From positions 62,001-126,000 of the forward strand of contig JAGASE010000001.1 of assembly GCA_017621875.1 (NCBI GenBank): a DNA stretch of 64,000 bases. Direction: 5' to 3'. Under the pieces are notes generated by a model. That model ran no database searches and was not told the DNA's origin. It worked only from the letters and a program-made list of their open reading frames with translations. The DNA comes from Clostridia bacterium. Its GTDB lineage: Bacteria > Bacillota > Clostridia > UBA1381. The first letter of the stretch is position 1, and each line of letters opens with the position of its first letter. Shown here in pieces: positions 55,546-64,000 of this stretch. The position numbers and the translations under genes are program-made.

Positions 55546-55573
55546 TTGATTTTTTTGAAAATAGTGGTATAAT
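55546..55573 (+). promoter_or_regulatory. Promoter of the thioesterase-malic enzyme operon
   Basis: TTGATT (55546-55551), 16 bp, extended -10 TGG-TATAAT (55565-55573), back to back with the alaX promoter. Confidence 0.7.
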
Positions 55574-55604
55574 ATTGGAATAAGTATTTTTGGAGGAAAA
55601 GAAA

Positions 55605-56045
55605 ATGCAGGAATATTTACGCAAGGTTAACTACTATGAAACCGATAAAATGGGAATTGTTCATCATTCAAATTATATACGATGGTTTGAGGAGGCACGC
55701 CTTGATTTTATGGAGAAGTACGGATATCCGTATGATAAATTTGAGGAAAGTGGCTGTATCTGTCCTGTCGTTTCGGTTTCGTGCAAGTATAAAAGACCGA
55801 TTGTTTTCGGTCAGGCGGTTAAAATAACCGTTCGCCTGAAGGAGTATAAAAATGCCAAGCATAAATTTGCGTATACTGTCATCGACAGCAAAACGGGAGA
55901 GCTTCATGCAACCGGCGAAAGCTCACACTGTTTTTTAAATGATAAGGGAAGGGTTGTTGCCCTTAAAAAGATAAATCCGGAAATGTTTGAGTTCTTTGAA
56001 AAGATAGCAAATGAGGATAGTATAAAAACGGAGGGAGAAATATGA
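55605..56045 (+). CDS. YbgC/4-hydroxybenzoyl-CoA-type thioesterase
   Basis: A 146-residue hotdog-fold acyl-CoA thioesterase. YYETDKMGIVHHSNYIRWFE at residues 9-28 carries the Asp/His active-site block of the YbgC/FadM family. ATG at 55605 follows GGAGG; an in-frame TTG at 55590 overlaps that site and is rejected. It overlaps the next hotdog gene by 4 nt, so two thioesterases are made together. Substrate unknown. Confidence 0.88.
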   Translation: MQEYLRKVNYYETDKMGIVHHSNYIRWFEEARLDFMEKYGYPYDKFEESGCICPVVSVSCKYKRPIVFGQAVKITVRLKEYKNAKHKFAYTVIDSKTGELHATGESSHCFLNDKGRVVALKKINPEMFEFFEKIANEDSIKTEGEI

Positions 56046-56449
56046 CAGAGCTTGAAGAGGCAAGAAGATTTTTTGCCAATGATAAATATGCAACTGAGGC
56101 AACGGGGATTGAAATTGAGGCGGTTGGAGAGCACTATGCGAAATGCCGTCTTGTACTTGATGAGCGGCATAAAAATGCGGTAGGTCACGTAATGGGCGGA
56201 GTTATGTTCACGCTTGCGGATTTTGTGTTTGCGATTTCGACAAACTTTAAGCAACCGATTACCGTTTCGGTGGTGAGTCAAATAAGTCACTTAAGCTCGC
56301 CTAAGGGTGATGTTCTTTTCGGTGAGAGCCGTCTTATTAAGGACGGAAAGCATACCTGCTTTTACGAAATCGACATCACGGACAACCTCGGCACGAATGT
56401 TGCGGTGGTTTCGATTACAGGCTCGCATCTTAACATTAAATCTTTCTGA
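56042..56449 (+). CDS. PaaI-type hotdog thioesterase
   Basis: A 135-residue hotdog protein of the PaaI group: HKNAVGHVMGGVMFTLADFV near 44 is the G-H-x-x-G-G-x-x-x-x-L-A-D active-site loop (with V in place of the usual H/Q step), followed by VSQISHLSSPKGDVLF. It likely hydrolyses small acyl- or aryl-CoA thioesters. Translationally coupled to the upstream YbgC-type gene and 13 nt before the malic enzyme gene. Confidence 0.87.
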   Translation: MTELEEARRFFANDKYATEATGIEIEAVGEHYAKCRLVLDERHKNAVGHVMGGVMFTLADFVFAISTNFKQPITVSVVSQISHLSSPKGDVLFGESRLIKDGKHTCFYEIDITDNLGTNVAVVSITGSHLNIKSF

Positions 56450-56462
56450 TAGGAGAATTAAA

Positions 56463-57635
56463 ATGGATATTAAAGAAAAATCACTTAAATTTCATTATGA
56501 AATGAACGGAAAAATCGAAGTTACTTCAAGGGTTAAGGTAAAAAGCAGCGAGGATTTGTCTATTGCATATACTCCGGGTGTTGCACAGCCCTGTCTTGAA
56601 ATTAAGGATAATATTGATAAATCCTATGAGCTTACACGCCGCAGAAATCTTGTTGCGGTAATCACCGACGGAACAGCAGTTTTGGGACTTGGAGATATCG
56701 GACCGGAGGCGGGGATGCCTGTTATGGAGGGAAAATGCGTGCTGTTTAAGGAGTTTGCCGATGTGGACGCATTTCCGCTTTGCATTAAGTCAAAGGACGT
56801 TGACGAGATTGTAAATACTATCTATAATATATCGGGCAACTTTGGTGGAATTAACCTTGAGGATATTTCTGCTCCGAGGTGCTTTGAGATTGAAAGAAAG
56901 CTAAAGGAAAAATGCGATATTCCTATTTTCCATGATGACCAGCACGGAACAGCGATTGTGGTTGCTGCGGCACTATTGAACGCGTTAAAGCTGGTTAAAA
57001 AGGATATTTCGGATATCAAATGTGTTATAAACGGTGCAGGCTCGGCAGGAACGGCAATAGGCATGCATCTTTTAAAGCTTGGTGTTAAAAATCTGATAAT
57101 GTGTGATAAGTTCGGCATAATTGCAGACGGCATGGACGAGCTTTCGGACGCACATAAGGAGCTTGCAAAAATCACAAATCCCGAAAAAATTACGGGAACA
57201 CTTGCGGACGCAATGGCAGGAGCAGATGTATTTATCGGTGTTTCTGCACCCGGAATTGTATCGCAGGAAATGGTGAAATCCATGGCGGAGAACGCGATTG
57301 TATTCCCGATGGCAAACCCCACGCCGGAAATTTTTCCGGAGGAAGCACTTGCGGCAGGAGCAAGAGTTGTGGGAACGGGCAGAAGTGATTTTCCGAATCA
57401 GATTAATAATGTACTTGCATTCCCGGGAATATTCAGGGGAGCGTTAGATGTGCGTGCAAGCGACATAAATGAGGAAATGAAGATGGCGGCATCGTATGCG
57501 ATTGCATCGCTGGTTTCGGACAGCGAGCTTTGCGAGGACTACATCATCCCTAAGGCTTTTGATGAACGCGTCGGAAAGGCTGTAGCCGAGGCAGTTGCAG
57601 AAGCTGCAAAAAAATCGGGAGTGGCAAGAATATAA
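56463..57635 (+). CDS. Malic enzyme (NAD(P)-dependent, short bacterial form)
   Basis: A 390-residue oxidative decarboxylase converting malate to pyruvate. YTPGVAQPC near 37, VITDGTAVLGLGDIGPEAG near 68, FHDDQHGTAIV near 158 with the metal-binding Asp pair, and the Rossmann GAGSAGTAIG near 192. No C-terminal phosphotransacetylase-like domain. The frame stays open far upstream, but ATG 56463 with AGGAG is the clear start. Last gene of the thioesterase operon. Confidence 0.93.
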   Translation: MDIKEKSLKFHYEMNGKIEVTSRVKVKSSEDLSIAYTPGVAQPCLEIKDNIDKSYELTRRRNLVAVITDGTAVLGLGDIGPEAGMPVMEGKCVLFKEFADVDAFPLCIKSKDVDEIVNTIYNISGNFGGINLEDISAPRCFEIERKLKEKCDIPIFHDDQHGTAIVVAAALLNALKLVKKDISDIKCVINGAGSAGTAIGMHLLKLGVKNLIMCDKFGIIADGMDELSDAHKELAKITNPEKITGTLADAMAGADVFIGVSAPGIVSQEMVKSMAENAIVFPMANPTPEIFPEEALAAGARVVGTGRSDFPNQINNVLAFPGIFRGALDVRASDINEEMKMAASYAIASLVSDSELCEDYIIPKAFDERVGKAVAEAVAEAAKKSGVARI

Positions 57636-57639
57636 ATTT

Positions 57640-57675
57640 AAGGGAACAGGCTTGGTCTGTTCCTTTTAGTTTTGT
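57640..57675 (+). terminator. Terminator after the malic enzyme gene
   Basis: GGAACAG (57643-57649) and CTGTTCC (57657-57663) with a 7-nt loop, followed by TTTTAGTTTTG. Confidence 0.8.
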
Positions 57676-57756
57676 TGTGTAAAAATGCACAAAAATTAAC
57701 AGGAATAATTGAAAAAGTTTGTTAAATATTTTTTAACACAATTTTTGCCGAAAGTA

Positions 57757-57785
57757 TTGAAAAAATGGAATATTTGATATATAAT
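57757..57785 (+). promoter_or_regulatory. Promoter of the S10 ribosomal operon
   Basis: TTGAAA (57757-57762), 17 bp, TATAAT (57780-57785). Transcription from here gives a leader of about 330 nt before rpsJ. Confidence 0.82.
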
Positions 57786-57791
57786 AGTAGT

Positions 57792-58122
57792 GTTGTGACA
57801 CTTGACAAACGATGAAGCGGGAGGTTGCGAACCTTAAGAGTTCGGTTTTTCCGTGGAGAATGTCCGATTCATGAAACCGGGCGACAGGTCACGCTGCATA
57901 AGTATGAGGCATTACGGGACAGCTATGTCCGGTAATAAGCTTGAGTTGTGTACTTTTGCGGCCTGAAACACCCCGGATGTCCGATTTGGGACAGTTCGGG
58001 TTTTATTTTGGGTGATGAAGGAAACACCCGGCAATGTTGCAAAGACATTGCGGCTGTCGTGCAAGTGTTGAGCGTACAAGGGTACGCCCACAAGCCAATT
58101 AATTTTATAGGAGGGAAAAAAC
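57792..58122 (+). promoter_or_regulatory. Structured S10-operon leader with attenuator-like hairpin
   Basis: A GC-richer 330-nt 5' UTR. Hairpin A: ATTAC-g-GGACA / TGTCC-g-GTAAT (57911-57936). Hairpin B: CCCGGATGTCC (57972-57982) with GGACAGTTCGGG (57989-58000), followed by TTTTATTTTG, an intrinsic-terminator shape. Both hairpins use the same GGGACA/TGTCC segments, so they could exchange partners. Further stems: GCAATGT/ACATTGC (58032-58052) and GCGTAC-AAGG-GTACGC (near 58072-58087). Transcription attenuation by a ribosomal protein is inferred; L4 does this on the E. coli S10 leader, but the sequences are not comparable by eye. Confidence 0.65.
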
Positions 58123-58437
58123 ATGGCAGCAACTCAAAAAATCAGAATCAAGTTAAAGGCTTATGATCACGCTGTACTGGATCAGTCAGCAGAAAAAATC
58201 GTTGAGATTGCAAAGAGAACAGGCGCTAAGGTTTCAGGACCTATTCCGCTGCCTACAGACAAGGAAATCATCACAATCTTAAGAGCTGTTCATAAGTACA
58301 AGGATTCTCGTGAGCAATTTGAAAGAAGAACTCACAAAAGACTTATTGATATCGTTGTTCCGGGTGCAAAAACCATGGAAGCGTTATTCAAAATTGATTT
58401 GCCGGCTGGCGTTGAATTCGACGTTATCCAGAAATAA
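58123..58437 (+). CDS. rpsJ: 30S ribosomal protein S10
   Basis: A 104-residue S10. [20 protein letters not shown] at the start, [20 protein letters not shown] in the middle, and the [12 protein letters not shown] loop are intact. First gene of the operon, with TAGGAGGG upstream. Also the NusA/NusB-NusE partner in antitermination. Confidence 0.98.
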   Translation: MAATQKIRIKLKAYDHAVLDQSAEKIVEIAKRTGAKVSGPIPLPTDKEIITILRAVHKYKDSREQFERRTHKRLIDIVVPGAKTMEALFKIDLPAGVEFDVIQK

Positions 58438-58452
58438 GCAAATCTCCAAAAG

Positions 58453-58508
58453 TGCAGTAGCCTACGGGCTATGATGCAGGTCAAGTTCCCGGCAGCTTTT
58501 ACGGGAAC
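58453..58508 (+). other. Two stem-loops between rpsJ and rplC
   Basis: TGCA-g-TAGCC-TACG-GGCTA-tga-TGCA (58454-58478) and GTTCCCG / CGGGAAC (58485-58508, 10-nt loop). No T-run. An unusually structured gap inside the operon, possibly a processing or translational control site for rplC. Confidence 0.6.
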
Positions 58509-58535
58509 CAATAACTGTAAGAAAGGATGAAAAAC

Positions 58536-59165
58536 ATGAAAAAAGCGATTTTAGGCACAAAATTGGGCATGACTCAGATTTTTGCTGAAGACGGAAAGGT
58601 AATCCCTGTTACTGTTGTTAAGGCAGGTCCTTGCACTGTAGTTCAGTCAAAGACAGTTGAAACAGATGGTTACAATTCAGTTGTTGTAGGCTTCGGTGAT
58701 GTTAGAGAAAAATCACTCAACAAGCCTCAGAAGGGCATCTTTGCAAAGGCAAATGTTGCTTGTAAGAAATATTTGAGAGAATTCAGATTGGAAGACACAG
58801 CTGCTCTTTCAGTAGGCGATGAAATCAAGGCAGATACTTTTGAAGCCGGTGAAAAGGTTGACGTTTCCGGTATTTCAAAGGGTAAAGGCTTTGCAGGTCC
58901 TATGAAGAGATGGGGACTCCACAGAGGTCCTATGTCTCACGGTTCAGGCTACCACAGAGGTTCAGGTTCAATGGGAGCTTGTTCTACACCGGGTAGAGTT
59001 ATGAAGGGCAAAAAGCTTCCGGGACATATGGGTGTTGTAAAGGTTACCGTTCAGAATTTGGAAATCGTTAAGGTTGATACCGAAAACGATCTGATACTCG
59101 TTAAGGGTGCTATTCCGGGCAACAAGGGCGGTCTTGTTACAATCAGAAACAGTGTAAAAGCGTAA
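58536..59165 (+). CDS. rplC: 50S ribosomal protein L3
   Basis: A 209-residue L3: [19 protein letters not shown] at the N-terminus, [20 protein letters not shown] with the loop that reaches the peptidyl-transferase centre, and [17 protein letters not shown] at 58536 is chosen over the ATG three codons upstream, which overlaps the AAAGGA site. Confidence 0.97.
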   Translation: MKKAILGTKLGMTQIFAEDGKVIPVTVVKAGPCTVVQSKTVETDGYNSVVVGFGDVREKSLNKPQKGIFAKANVACKKYLREFRLEDTAALSVGDEIKADTFEAGEKVDVSGISKGKGFAGPMKRWGLHRGPMSHGSGYHRGSGSMGACSTPGRVMKGKKLPGHMGVVKVTVQNLEIVKVDTENDLILVKGAIPGNKGGLVTIRNSVKA

Positions 59166-59191
59166 CGGAGGTCGGAAAGGAGGAATAAAAT

Positions 59192-59815
59192 ATGGCTACA
59201 GTTGCTGTATATAACATGGAAGGCGTAAAGACAGGTTCTATGGAAGTTTCCGATAGCATCTTCTGCGCTGAAGTGAATAAATCGGTATTGCATACGGTAG
59301 TTACCAACTATCTGGCAAACCAAAGACAGGGCACACAGAGCACCAAAACCCGTACAGAAGTACGCGGAGGCGGTATCAAGCCTTGGAGACAGAAGGGAAC
59401 AGGTCGTGCAAGACAGGGAAGTATCCGTGCTCCGCAGTGGACAGGCGGTGGCGTTGCACTCGGACCTAAGCCTCGCGATTACAGATATAGCATTAACAAA
59501 AAGCTGAAGAAGATTGCACTTAAGTCTGCTTTGGCTGCTAAATATGAAGCTTATGAAATTTATGTGGTTGAAGATTTGAAGATGGAAGAAATCAAAACCG
59601 CTACTATTGCTAAGATGCTTAAGGGCATGGAAATCAGCTCAAAGGCACTTATCGTAACAGCTGAATGTGATGAAAACGTTTACAAGTCAGCAAGAAACAT
59701 CAAGGGTGTTACTCCTACTTATGTCGGTGTTTTAAACACTTACGAAATCTTGAATCATGACAAGTTCATCATCTCTAAGGATGCTGTTGCTAAGATTGAG
59801 GAGGTGCTCAGCTAA
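59192..59815 (+). CDS. rplD: 50S ribosomal protein L4
   Basis: A 207-residue L4: the extended loop [20 protein letters not shown], then [18 protein letters not shown]4 is the known autoregulator of the S10 operon in enterobacteria, relevant to the leader upstream. Stop and next start overlap by one base (TAATG). Confidence 0.97.
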   Translation: MATVAVYNMEGVKTGSMEVSDSIFCAEVNKSVLHTVVTNYLANQRQGTQSTKTRTEVRGGGIKPWRQKGTGRARQGSIRAPQWTGGGVALGPKPRDYRYSINKKLKKIALKSALAAKYEAYEIYVVEDLKMEEIKTATIAKMLKGMEISSKALIVTAECDENVYKSARNIKGVTPTYVGVLNTYEILNHDKFIISKDAVAKIEEVLS

Positions 59816-60120
59816 TGAAATTCGCACACGATATAATCAGAAAGCCAATCATCTCTGAACGCAGCATGGAGGTTACTTTCGATAAGGAAGGCAACGAAAT
59901 CAAAAAGTATACCTTTGAGGTACCGACATCTGCTAACAAGATAGAGATTAAAAAAGCTGTTGAAGAAGTTTTCGGCGTTAAGGTTGCAGACGTTAACACA
60001 ATAAACGTTACAGGCAAGCTCAAGAGAATGGGCCGCTATGAAGGCAGAAGAGCTTCTTACAAGAAAGCTATCGTAACCCTCGCAAAGGGTTCAAAGACTA
60101 TTGAGTTCTTTGATATGTAA
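59815..60120 (+). CDS. rplW: 50S ribosomal protein L23
   Basis: A 101-residue L23: [33 protein letters not shown], and [20 protein letters not shown]. It lies at the exit tunnel and docks trigger factor and SRP. Translation coupled to rplD. Confidence 0.97.
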   Translation: MKFAHDIIRKPIISERSMEVTFDKEGNEIKKYTFEVPTSANKIEIKKAVEEVFGVKVADVNTINVTGKLKRMGRYEGRRASYKKAIVTLAKGSKTIEFFDM

Positions 60121-60144
60121 TTAAAGAAATAGGAGGAAAGTATA

Positions 60145-60978
60145 ATGGCTATCAGAAATTTTAAGCCTACCTCTCCTGCAAGAAGACATATGACTGTTTC
60201 CGACTTTGCTGAAATTACAAAGTTCGAGCCGGAACGTTCACTCTTGGCTTCAAAGAAAAAGAACGCAGGTAGAAATTCATATGGTAGAATTACTGTTCGT
60301 CACAGAGGCGGCGGTAACAGAAGAAAATACAGAATCATCGACTTCAAGAGACAGAAAGATGGAATGCCGGCTACCGTTATCGGTATCGAATACGATCCGA
60401 ACCGCTCAGCTAACATCGCTCTGATTCAGTATGAAGACGGTGAAAAGGCTTACATCATCGCACCTCTTGGCTTAACAGACGGCGACGTTGTTGTTTCGGG
60501 CGAAGGTGCAGATATAAAGCCGGGTAACGCATTATTCTTGAAGGATATCCCTGTTGGTACACTTATTCACAATATTGAGCTGTATCCGGGTAAGGGTGCA
60601 CAGCTTGTTCGTTCAGCAGGTACATCTGCTCAGCTTATGGCTAAAGAAGGCAAGTATGCACAGGTAAGACTTCCTTCAGGCGAGGTTAGAATGGTTCGCC
60701 TTGAGTGTAAGGCTACAATCGGTACAATCGGTAACCAGCAGCATGAAAACATTTCTATCGGTAAAGCCGGCAGAAAGCGTCACATGGGCTGGAGACCAAC
60801 AGTTCGTGGTGTTGTAATGAACCCGAATGATCACCCGCACGGCGGTGGTGAAGGTAAATCTCCTATCGGTCGTCCTGCTCCTGTTACTCCATGGGGTAAG
60901 CCTGCTTTGGGTCTGAAGACCAGAAAGACTAAGAACAAGACCGATAAGTTTATCGTTAAGAGAAGAAACGCTAAATAA
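60145..60978 (+). CDS. rplB: 50S ribosomal protein L2
   Basis: A 277-residue L2: [20 protein letters not shown] near 47, [20 protein letters not shown] near 152, and [20 protein letters not shown] near 222 with the essential His near the peptidyl-transferase centre. AGGAGG upstream. Full length. Confidence 0.98.
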   Translation: MAIRNFKPTSPARRHMTVSDFAEITKFEPERSLLASKKKNAGRNSYGRITVRHRGGGNRRKYRIIDFKRQKDGMPATVIGIEYDPNRSANIALIQYEDGEKAYIIAPLGLTDGDVVVSGEGADIKPGNALFLKDIPVGTLIHNIELYPGKGAQLVRSAGTSAQLMAKEGKYAQVRLPSGEVRMVRLECKATIGTIGNQQHENISIGKAGRKRHMGWRPTVRGVVMNPNDHPHGGGEGKSPIGRPAPVTPWGKPALGLKTRKTKNKTDKFIVKRRNAK

Positions 60979-60995
60979 TAAAGGAGGAATTCATA

Positions 60996-61268
60996 ATGGG
61001 TAGATCACTTAAAAAAGGACCTTTCGTTGAAGAACGTTTAATGAAGAGAATTGACGCAATGAACGCTGCAAACGAAAAAAAGGTTGTTAAGACTTGGTCA
61101 AGAGCTTCTACAATCTTCCCTGAAATGGTTGGACATACAATCGCTGTTCACGACGGCAGAAAGCATGTTCCGGTATTCATCAGCGAAGACATGGTAGGAC
61201 ACAGACTGGGCGAATTTGCTCCTACAAGAACTTTTAAGGGACACGTTGGAGCGAAAACATCAAGATAA
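60996..61268 (+). CDS. rpsS: 30S ribosomal protein S19
   Basis: A 90-residue S19: [38 protein letters not shown] and [23 protein letters not shown] upstream. A 118-nt gap follows before rplV, longer than usual for this operon. Confidence 0.97.
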   Translation: MGRSLKKGPFVEERLMKRIDAMNAANEKKVVKTWSRASTIFPEMVGHTIAVHDGRKHVPVFISEDMVGHRLGEFAPTRTFKGHVGAKTSR

Positions 61269-61290
61269 TTAAAACTGTTTGAAATCGGGA

Positions 61291-61311
61291 CGGTACGAAC
61301 TCCTCGTGCCG
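61291..61311 (+). other. Stem-loop between rpsS and rplV
   Basis: CGGTACGA (61291-61298) pairs with TCGTGCCG (61304-61311) with one G-U pair and a 5-nt loop. No T-run, so probably not a terminator. It sits in the 118-nt spacer. Confidence 0.5.
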
Positions 61312-61386
61312 AACTGCTCACGAATATGTTTTATGAACTTATATTACAAAATATAAATCCTAAAACTTGAAAGGAGGATTCCATTT

Positions 61387-61722
61387 ATGGAAGCACGTGC
61401 AAGTGTAAAATATGCTCGTATATCATCGAGAAAAGTAAAAATCGTTCTTGACCTTATCAGAGGTAAGGATGCAGCTTATGCAATGGGTATCTTAAAGAAT
61501 ACTCCTAAGGCTGCAAGTGAACATCTGGAAAAATTATTAAAGTCAGCTATGGCTAACGCAACAAATAACTTCGGAATGGACGCATCAAAGCTCTATGTTG
61601 CAGAATGTTATGCAACACAGGGACCTACTCTTAAGAGAGTACAGCCGAGAGCTCAGGGAAGAGCGTTCAGAATTCTGAAGAGAACAAGCCATATCACTTT
61701 AGTATTGAAGGAAAAAGAATAA
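61387..61722 (+). CDS. rplV: 50S ribosomal protein L22
   Basis: A 111-residue L22: [20 protein letters not shown], then [20 protein letters not shown] and [15 protein letters not shown] forming the beta-hairpin that lines the exit tunnel. AAAGGAGG upstream. Confidence 0.97.
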   Translation: MEARASVKYARISSRKVKIVLDLIRGKDAAYAMGILKNTPKAASEHLEKLLKSAMANATNNFGMDASKLYVAECYATQGPTLKRVQPRAQGRAFRILKRTSHITLVLKEKE

Positions 61723-61743
61723 TCTAAAAAGGAGGTTAATCCT

Positions 61744-62448
61744 ATGGGACAAAAAGTTAATCCGCACGGTCTTAGAGTCGGTGTTATTAAGGACTGGGAT
61801 TCTAAGTGGTTTGCCGGTAAAAAGGAATTCGGAGACCAGTTGGTTGAAGATTATAATATAAGAAAGTTTGTCAAAAAGGCTTGCTATGACGCAGGAATCG
61901 CAAAGACTGTCATTGAAAGAAAGCAGAACAAAGTATATGTTACTCTGTACGTTGCAAAGCCGGGCTTTGTAATCGGAAAGGGCGGTGCCGAAATCGACAA
62001 GCTGAAGGCTCAGCTTGAAAAGATGACCGGAAGAAGCGTTAACGTAAATATCATGGAGGTTAAGAATCCTGATACAAACGCTCAGCTGGTTGCTGAAAAC
62101 ATCGCTGCTCAGCTCGAAAAGAGAATTTCTTTCAGACGTGCTATGAAGCAGGTTATGGGCAGAGCAATGAGATGCGGTATCAAGGGTATCAAGACTGCTG
62201 TATCAGGTCGTGTAGGCGGTGCTGAAATCGCAAGAACAGAGCAGTATCATGAAGGTACAATTCCGCTTCAGACTTTAAGAGCTGATATCGACTACGGTTT
62301 TGCAGAGGCTGCAACAACCTACGGTATTCTCGGTGTTAAGGTTTGGATCTATAAGGGCGAGGTTTTAGCCGAGTCTGCACCAAAGAGAGAGGAAAGACAG
62401 CCGAGAAAGCCAAGACCGGAACGTAAAGCGAAGGGAGGCAACAAATAA
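61744..62448 (+). CDS. rpsC: 30S ribosomal protein S3
   Basis: A 234-residue S3: [20 protein letters not shown] at the start, KH domain with [18 protein letters not shown] near 78, and [18 protein letters not shown] near 158. A basic tail (about 215-234) ends the protein. Overlaps rplP by one base. Confidence 0.98.
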   Translation: MGQKVNPHGLRVGVIKDWDSKWFAGKKEFGDQLVEDYNIRKFVKKACYDAGIAKTVIERKQNKVYVTLYVAKPGFVIGKGGAEIDKLKAQLEKMTGRSVNVNIMEVKNPDTNAQLVAENIAAQLEKRISFRRAMKQVMGRAMRCGIKGIKTAVSGRVGGAEIARTEQYHEGTIPLQTLRADIDYGFAEAATTYGILGVKVWIYKGEVLAESAPKREERQPRKPRPERKAKGGNK

Positions 62449-62870
62449 TGTTATTACCGAAGAGAGTTAAGTATAGAAAAGTAATGCGCGGCAGAATGAA
62501 GGGTAAAGCAACACGCGGCAACGTTGTATCAAACGGTGAGTACGGTTTGCAGGCACTTGAGCCGTCATGGATTACTTCAAGACAGATTGAAGCAGCCCGT
62601 ATCGCTATGACAAGATATACAAAGCGTGGCGGTCAGGTATGGATAAAGATTTTCCCGGATAAGCCAATCACACAGAAGCCTGCTGAAACTCGAATGGGTT
62701 CAGGTAAGGGTTCTCCGGAATACTGGGTAGCAGTTGTTAAGCCGGGCAGAGTTATGTTTGAAATCGGCGGCGTTTCTGAAGAAGTTGCCAGAGAGGCTCT
62801 GCGTCTTGCTATGCACAAGCTGCCTATCAAGTGTAAATTCGTAAAACGTGAAGAGAAGGATGGTGAATAA
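62448..62870 (+). CDS. rplP: 50S ribosomal protein L16
   Basis: A 140-residue L16: [40 protein letters not shown] and [20 protein letters not shown]. The Arg in VKPGRVMFE is where some bacteria carry hydroxyarginine. Full length. Confidence 0.97.
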   Translation: MLLPKRVKYRKVMRGRMKGKATRGNVVSNGEYGLQALEPSWITSRQIEAARIAMTRYTKRGGQVWIKIFPDKPITQKPAETRMGSGKGSPEYWVAVVKPGRVMFEIGGVSEEVAREALRLAMHKLPIKCKFVKREEKDGE

Positions 62871-62872
62871 GA

Positions 62873-63076
62873 ATGAAAGTAACTGAGCTTAGAGAACTCG
62901 CAGGCGAGGAGCTTCAGGCAAAGCTTGCTGAGTGTAAGCAGGAGCTGTTCAACCTGAGATTTCAGAATGCAATCAATCAGCTCGATAACCCCAAGAAGAT
63001 TACTGAGGTTAAGAAAACTATCGCTCGTATAAAGACCATCATTCATGAAAGAGAATTAGAGGATTCTGCAATATAA
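62873..63076 (+). CDS. rpmC: 50S ribosomal protein L29
   Basis: A 67-residue two-helix L29: [20 protein letters not shown] and [20 protein letters not shown]. Starts 2 nt after rplP. Confidence 0.96.
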   Translation: MKVTELRELAGEELQAKLAECKQELFNLRFQNAINQLDNPKKITEVKKTIARIKTIIHERELEDSAI

Positions 63077-63126
63077 TGATCGGTATGAGTCAGATACATT
63101 TATTTGTATGAAAGGAGGACCTTACA

Positions 63127-63381
63127 GTGGAGAGAAATGCTCGTAAGACCAAAATCGGAAAAGTTATCAGCGACAAGATGGATAAGACAATCGTTGTTGC
63201 TATCGAAGAAAGCGTAAAGCATCCGCTTTATGGTAAAGTAGTAAAGAAAACCTATAAGCTGAAGGCACATGACGAAGAGAATGTTTGCGGAATCGGCGAT
63301 AAGGTAAAGGTTATGGAAACAAGACCTCTGTCAAAGGATAAGAGATGGAGATTGGTTGAAATTGTTGAGAAGGCACAGTAA
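63127..63381 (+). CDS. rpsQ: 30S ribosomal protein S17
   Basis: An 84-residue S17: [40 protein letters not shown] and [20 protein letters not shown]. It begins with GTG 8 nt after AAAGGAGG, the only non-ATG start seen among the ribosomal genes here. Confidence 0.97.
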   Translation: MERNARKTKIGKVISDKMDKTIVVAIEESVKHPLYGKVVKKTYKLKAHDEENVCGIGDKVKVMETRPLSKDKRWRLVEIVEKAQ

Positions 63382-63411
63382 TCAAGCTGTCTGCCGGAAG
63401 GAGGAAAGAAC

Positions 63412-63780
63412 ATGATACAGCAACAAACACGCTTAAAGGTTGCCGATAACACAGGCGCTAAAGAAGTTATGTGTATTCGTGTTATAGGCGGTTCTAAGAA
63501 GAGATATGCAGCCGTAGGCGATGAAATCATCTGTTCTGTTAAGAAGGCAACACCGGGTGGCGTTGTTAAAAAAGGTGATGTTGTTAAGGCTGTTGTTGTC
63601 AGAACAGTTAAAGAGACAAGACGTAATGACGGTTCTTATATAAGATTTGACGAGAACGCAGCAGTAATAGTAAAGGATGACAAGAACCCAAGAGGTACTC
63701 GTATATTCGGACCTGTTGCAAGAGAGCTTCGTGATAAGGATTATATGAAGATTTTGTCATTGGCTCCGGAAGTTCTGTAA
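63412..63780 (+). CDS. rplN: 50S ribosomal protein L14
   Basis: A 122-residue L14: [20 protein letters not shown], then [20 protein letters not shown] and the conserved [20 protein letters not shown]. Full length; GGAAGGAGG upstream. Confidence 0.98.
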   Translation: MIQQQTRLKVADNTGAKEVMCIRVIGGSKKRYAAVGDEIICSVKKATPGGVVKKGDVVKAVVVRTVKETRRNDGSYIRFDENAAVIVKDDKNPRGTRIFGPVARELRDKDYMKILSLAPEVL

Positions 63781-63796
63781 GTAGGAGGTAAATACG

Positions 63797-64000
63797 ATGA
63801 AAAAAATGCATGTAAAACGCGGTGATATCGTAAAAGTTATCTCCGGAAAAGATAAGGGCAAAGAGGGCAAGGTTATCACAGCATACCCGGCAACAGGTAA
63901 GGTTATCGTTGAAGGCGTAGCTATGGTAAAGAAGCACCAGAAGGCCAGAATGCAGGGTCAGGAAAGCGGAATCATTAACAAGGAAGCCGCAATCGACGCT
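63797..64000 (+). CDS. rplX: 50S ribosomal protein L24 (3' end beyond window)
   Basis: The first 68 residues of L24: [20 protein letters not shown] and the KOW-type core [28 protein letters not shown] precedes the ATG. The gene runs off the window edge. Confidence 0.95.
   Translation, partial: MKKMHVKRGDIVKVISGKDKGKEGKVITAYPATGKVIVEGVAMVKKHQKARMQGQESGIINKEAAIDA

Noticed and set aside
57948-58166. Upstream peptide frame overlapping rpsJ
   Set aside because: It runs through the structured leader and into S10 out of frame, lacks a ribosome binding site and reads as non-protein.

Overview
The window looks like the chromosome of a spore-forming, anaerobic Gram-positive bacterium of the class Clostridia. 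The evidence is spoIIR, sleB and ypeB, an S-layer-homology (SLH) surface protein, an oxygen-sensitive glycyl radical enzyme with its activase, strong AGGAGG ribosome binding sites, and clostridial-type housekeeping synteny (nadK-argR-recN; S10 ribosomal operon). The run of very large secreted carbohydrate-active proteins suits a gut or rumen fibre degrader. A lineage near Monoglobales or Oscillospirales is a guess from this style of gene, not a demonstrated placement.

Region 1 (about 1-8.8 kb) is a cytoplasmic sugar cluster: a GH78 alpha-L-rhamnosidase-like enzyme, a translationally coupled GH37 (trehalase-fold) enzyme, a metallophosphoesterase, a 3' gene remnant, then a short glycyl radical enzyme with its radical-SAM activase and a GH43 enzyme. 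Region 2 (8.8-11.2 kb) is a break: a convergent orphan AAA/DUF4143 ATPase whose promoter sits under three TTGCACC boxes spaced exactly 33 bp apart, followed by a frameshifted pseudogene. Region 3 (11.2-42.6 kb) is one long rightward array: a membrane-bound AraC-type regulator, an ABC sugar-binding lipoprotein with two permeases and no ATPase subunit, a TIM-barrel sugar isomerase, a GH65 phosphorylase, and six giant exported proteins (SLH protein, fibronectin-type protein, two GH42-like clan-A enzymes, a catalytically empty lectin-like protein, and a LamG/PHP metallohydrolase). It ends at a strong terminator at 42.58 kb.

The simplest reading of region 3 is surface capture and hydrolysis of a polysaccharide by the exported proteins, import of oligosaccharides by the ABC transporter using a shared ATPase encoded elsewhere, and intracellular isomerisation and phosphorolysis, all under the AraC-type sensor. 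Four of the six exported proteins share the same roughly 90-residue module, and two hydrolases carry a carbohydrate-binding-like domain inside their catalytic barrel. These are the most distinctive protein-level observations, together with the glycyl radical enzyme placed among glycosidases.

Region 4 (42.7-57.7 kb) is housekeeping: SPFH/NfeD membrane proteins, sporulation and germination genes, a small XRE/SLOG pair, rplM-rpsI, gph, nadK-argR-recN-rseC, metK, an AlaX-type editing protein, two hotdog thioesterases and a malic enzyme. Region 5 (57.7 kb to the end) is the S10 ribosomal operon from rpsJ into rplX, which is cut by the window edge. It is preceded by a strong promoter and a 330-nt leader with a terminator-like hairpin that suggests attenuation.
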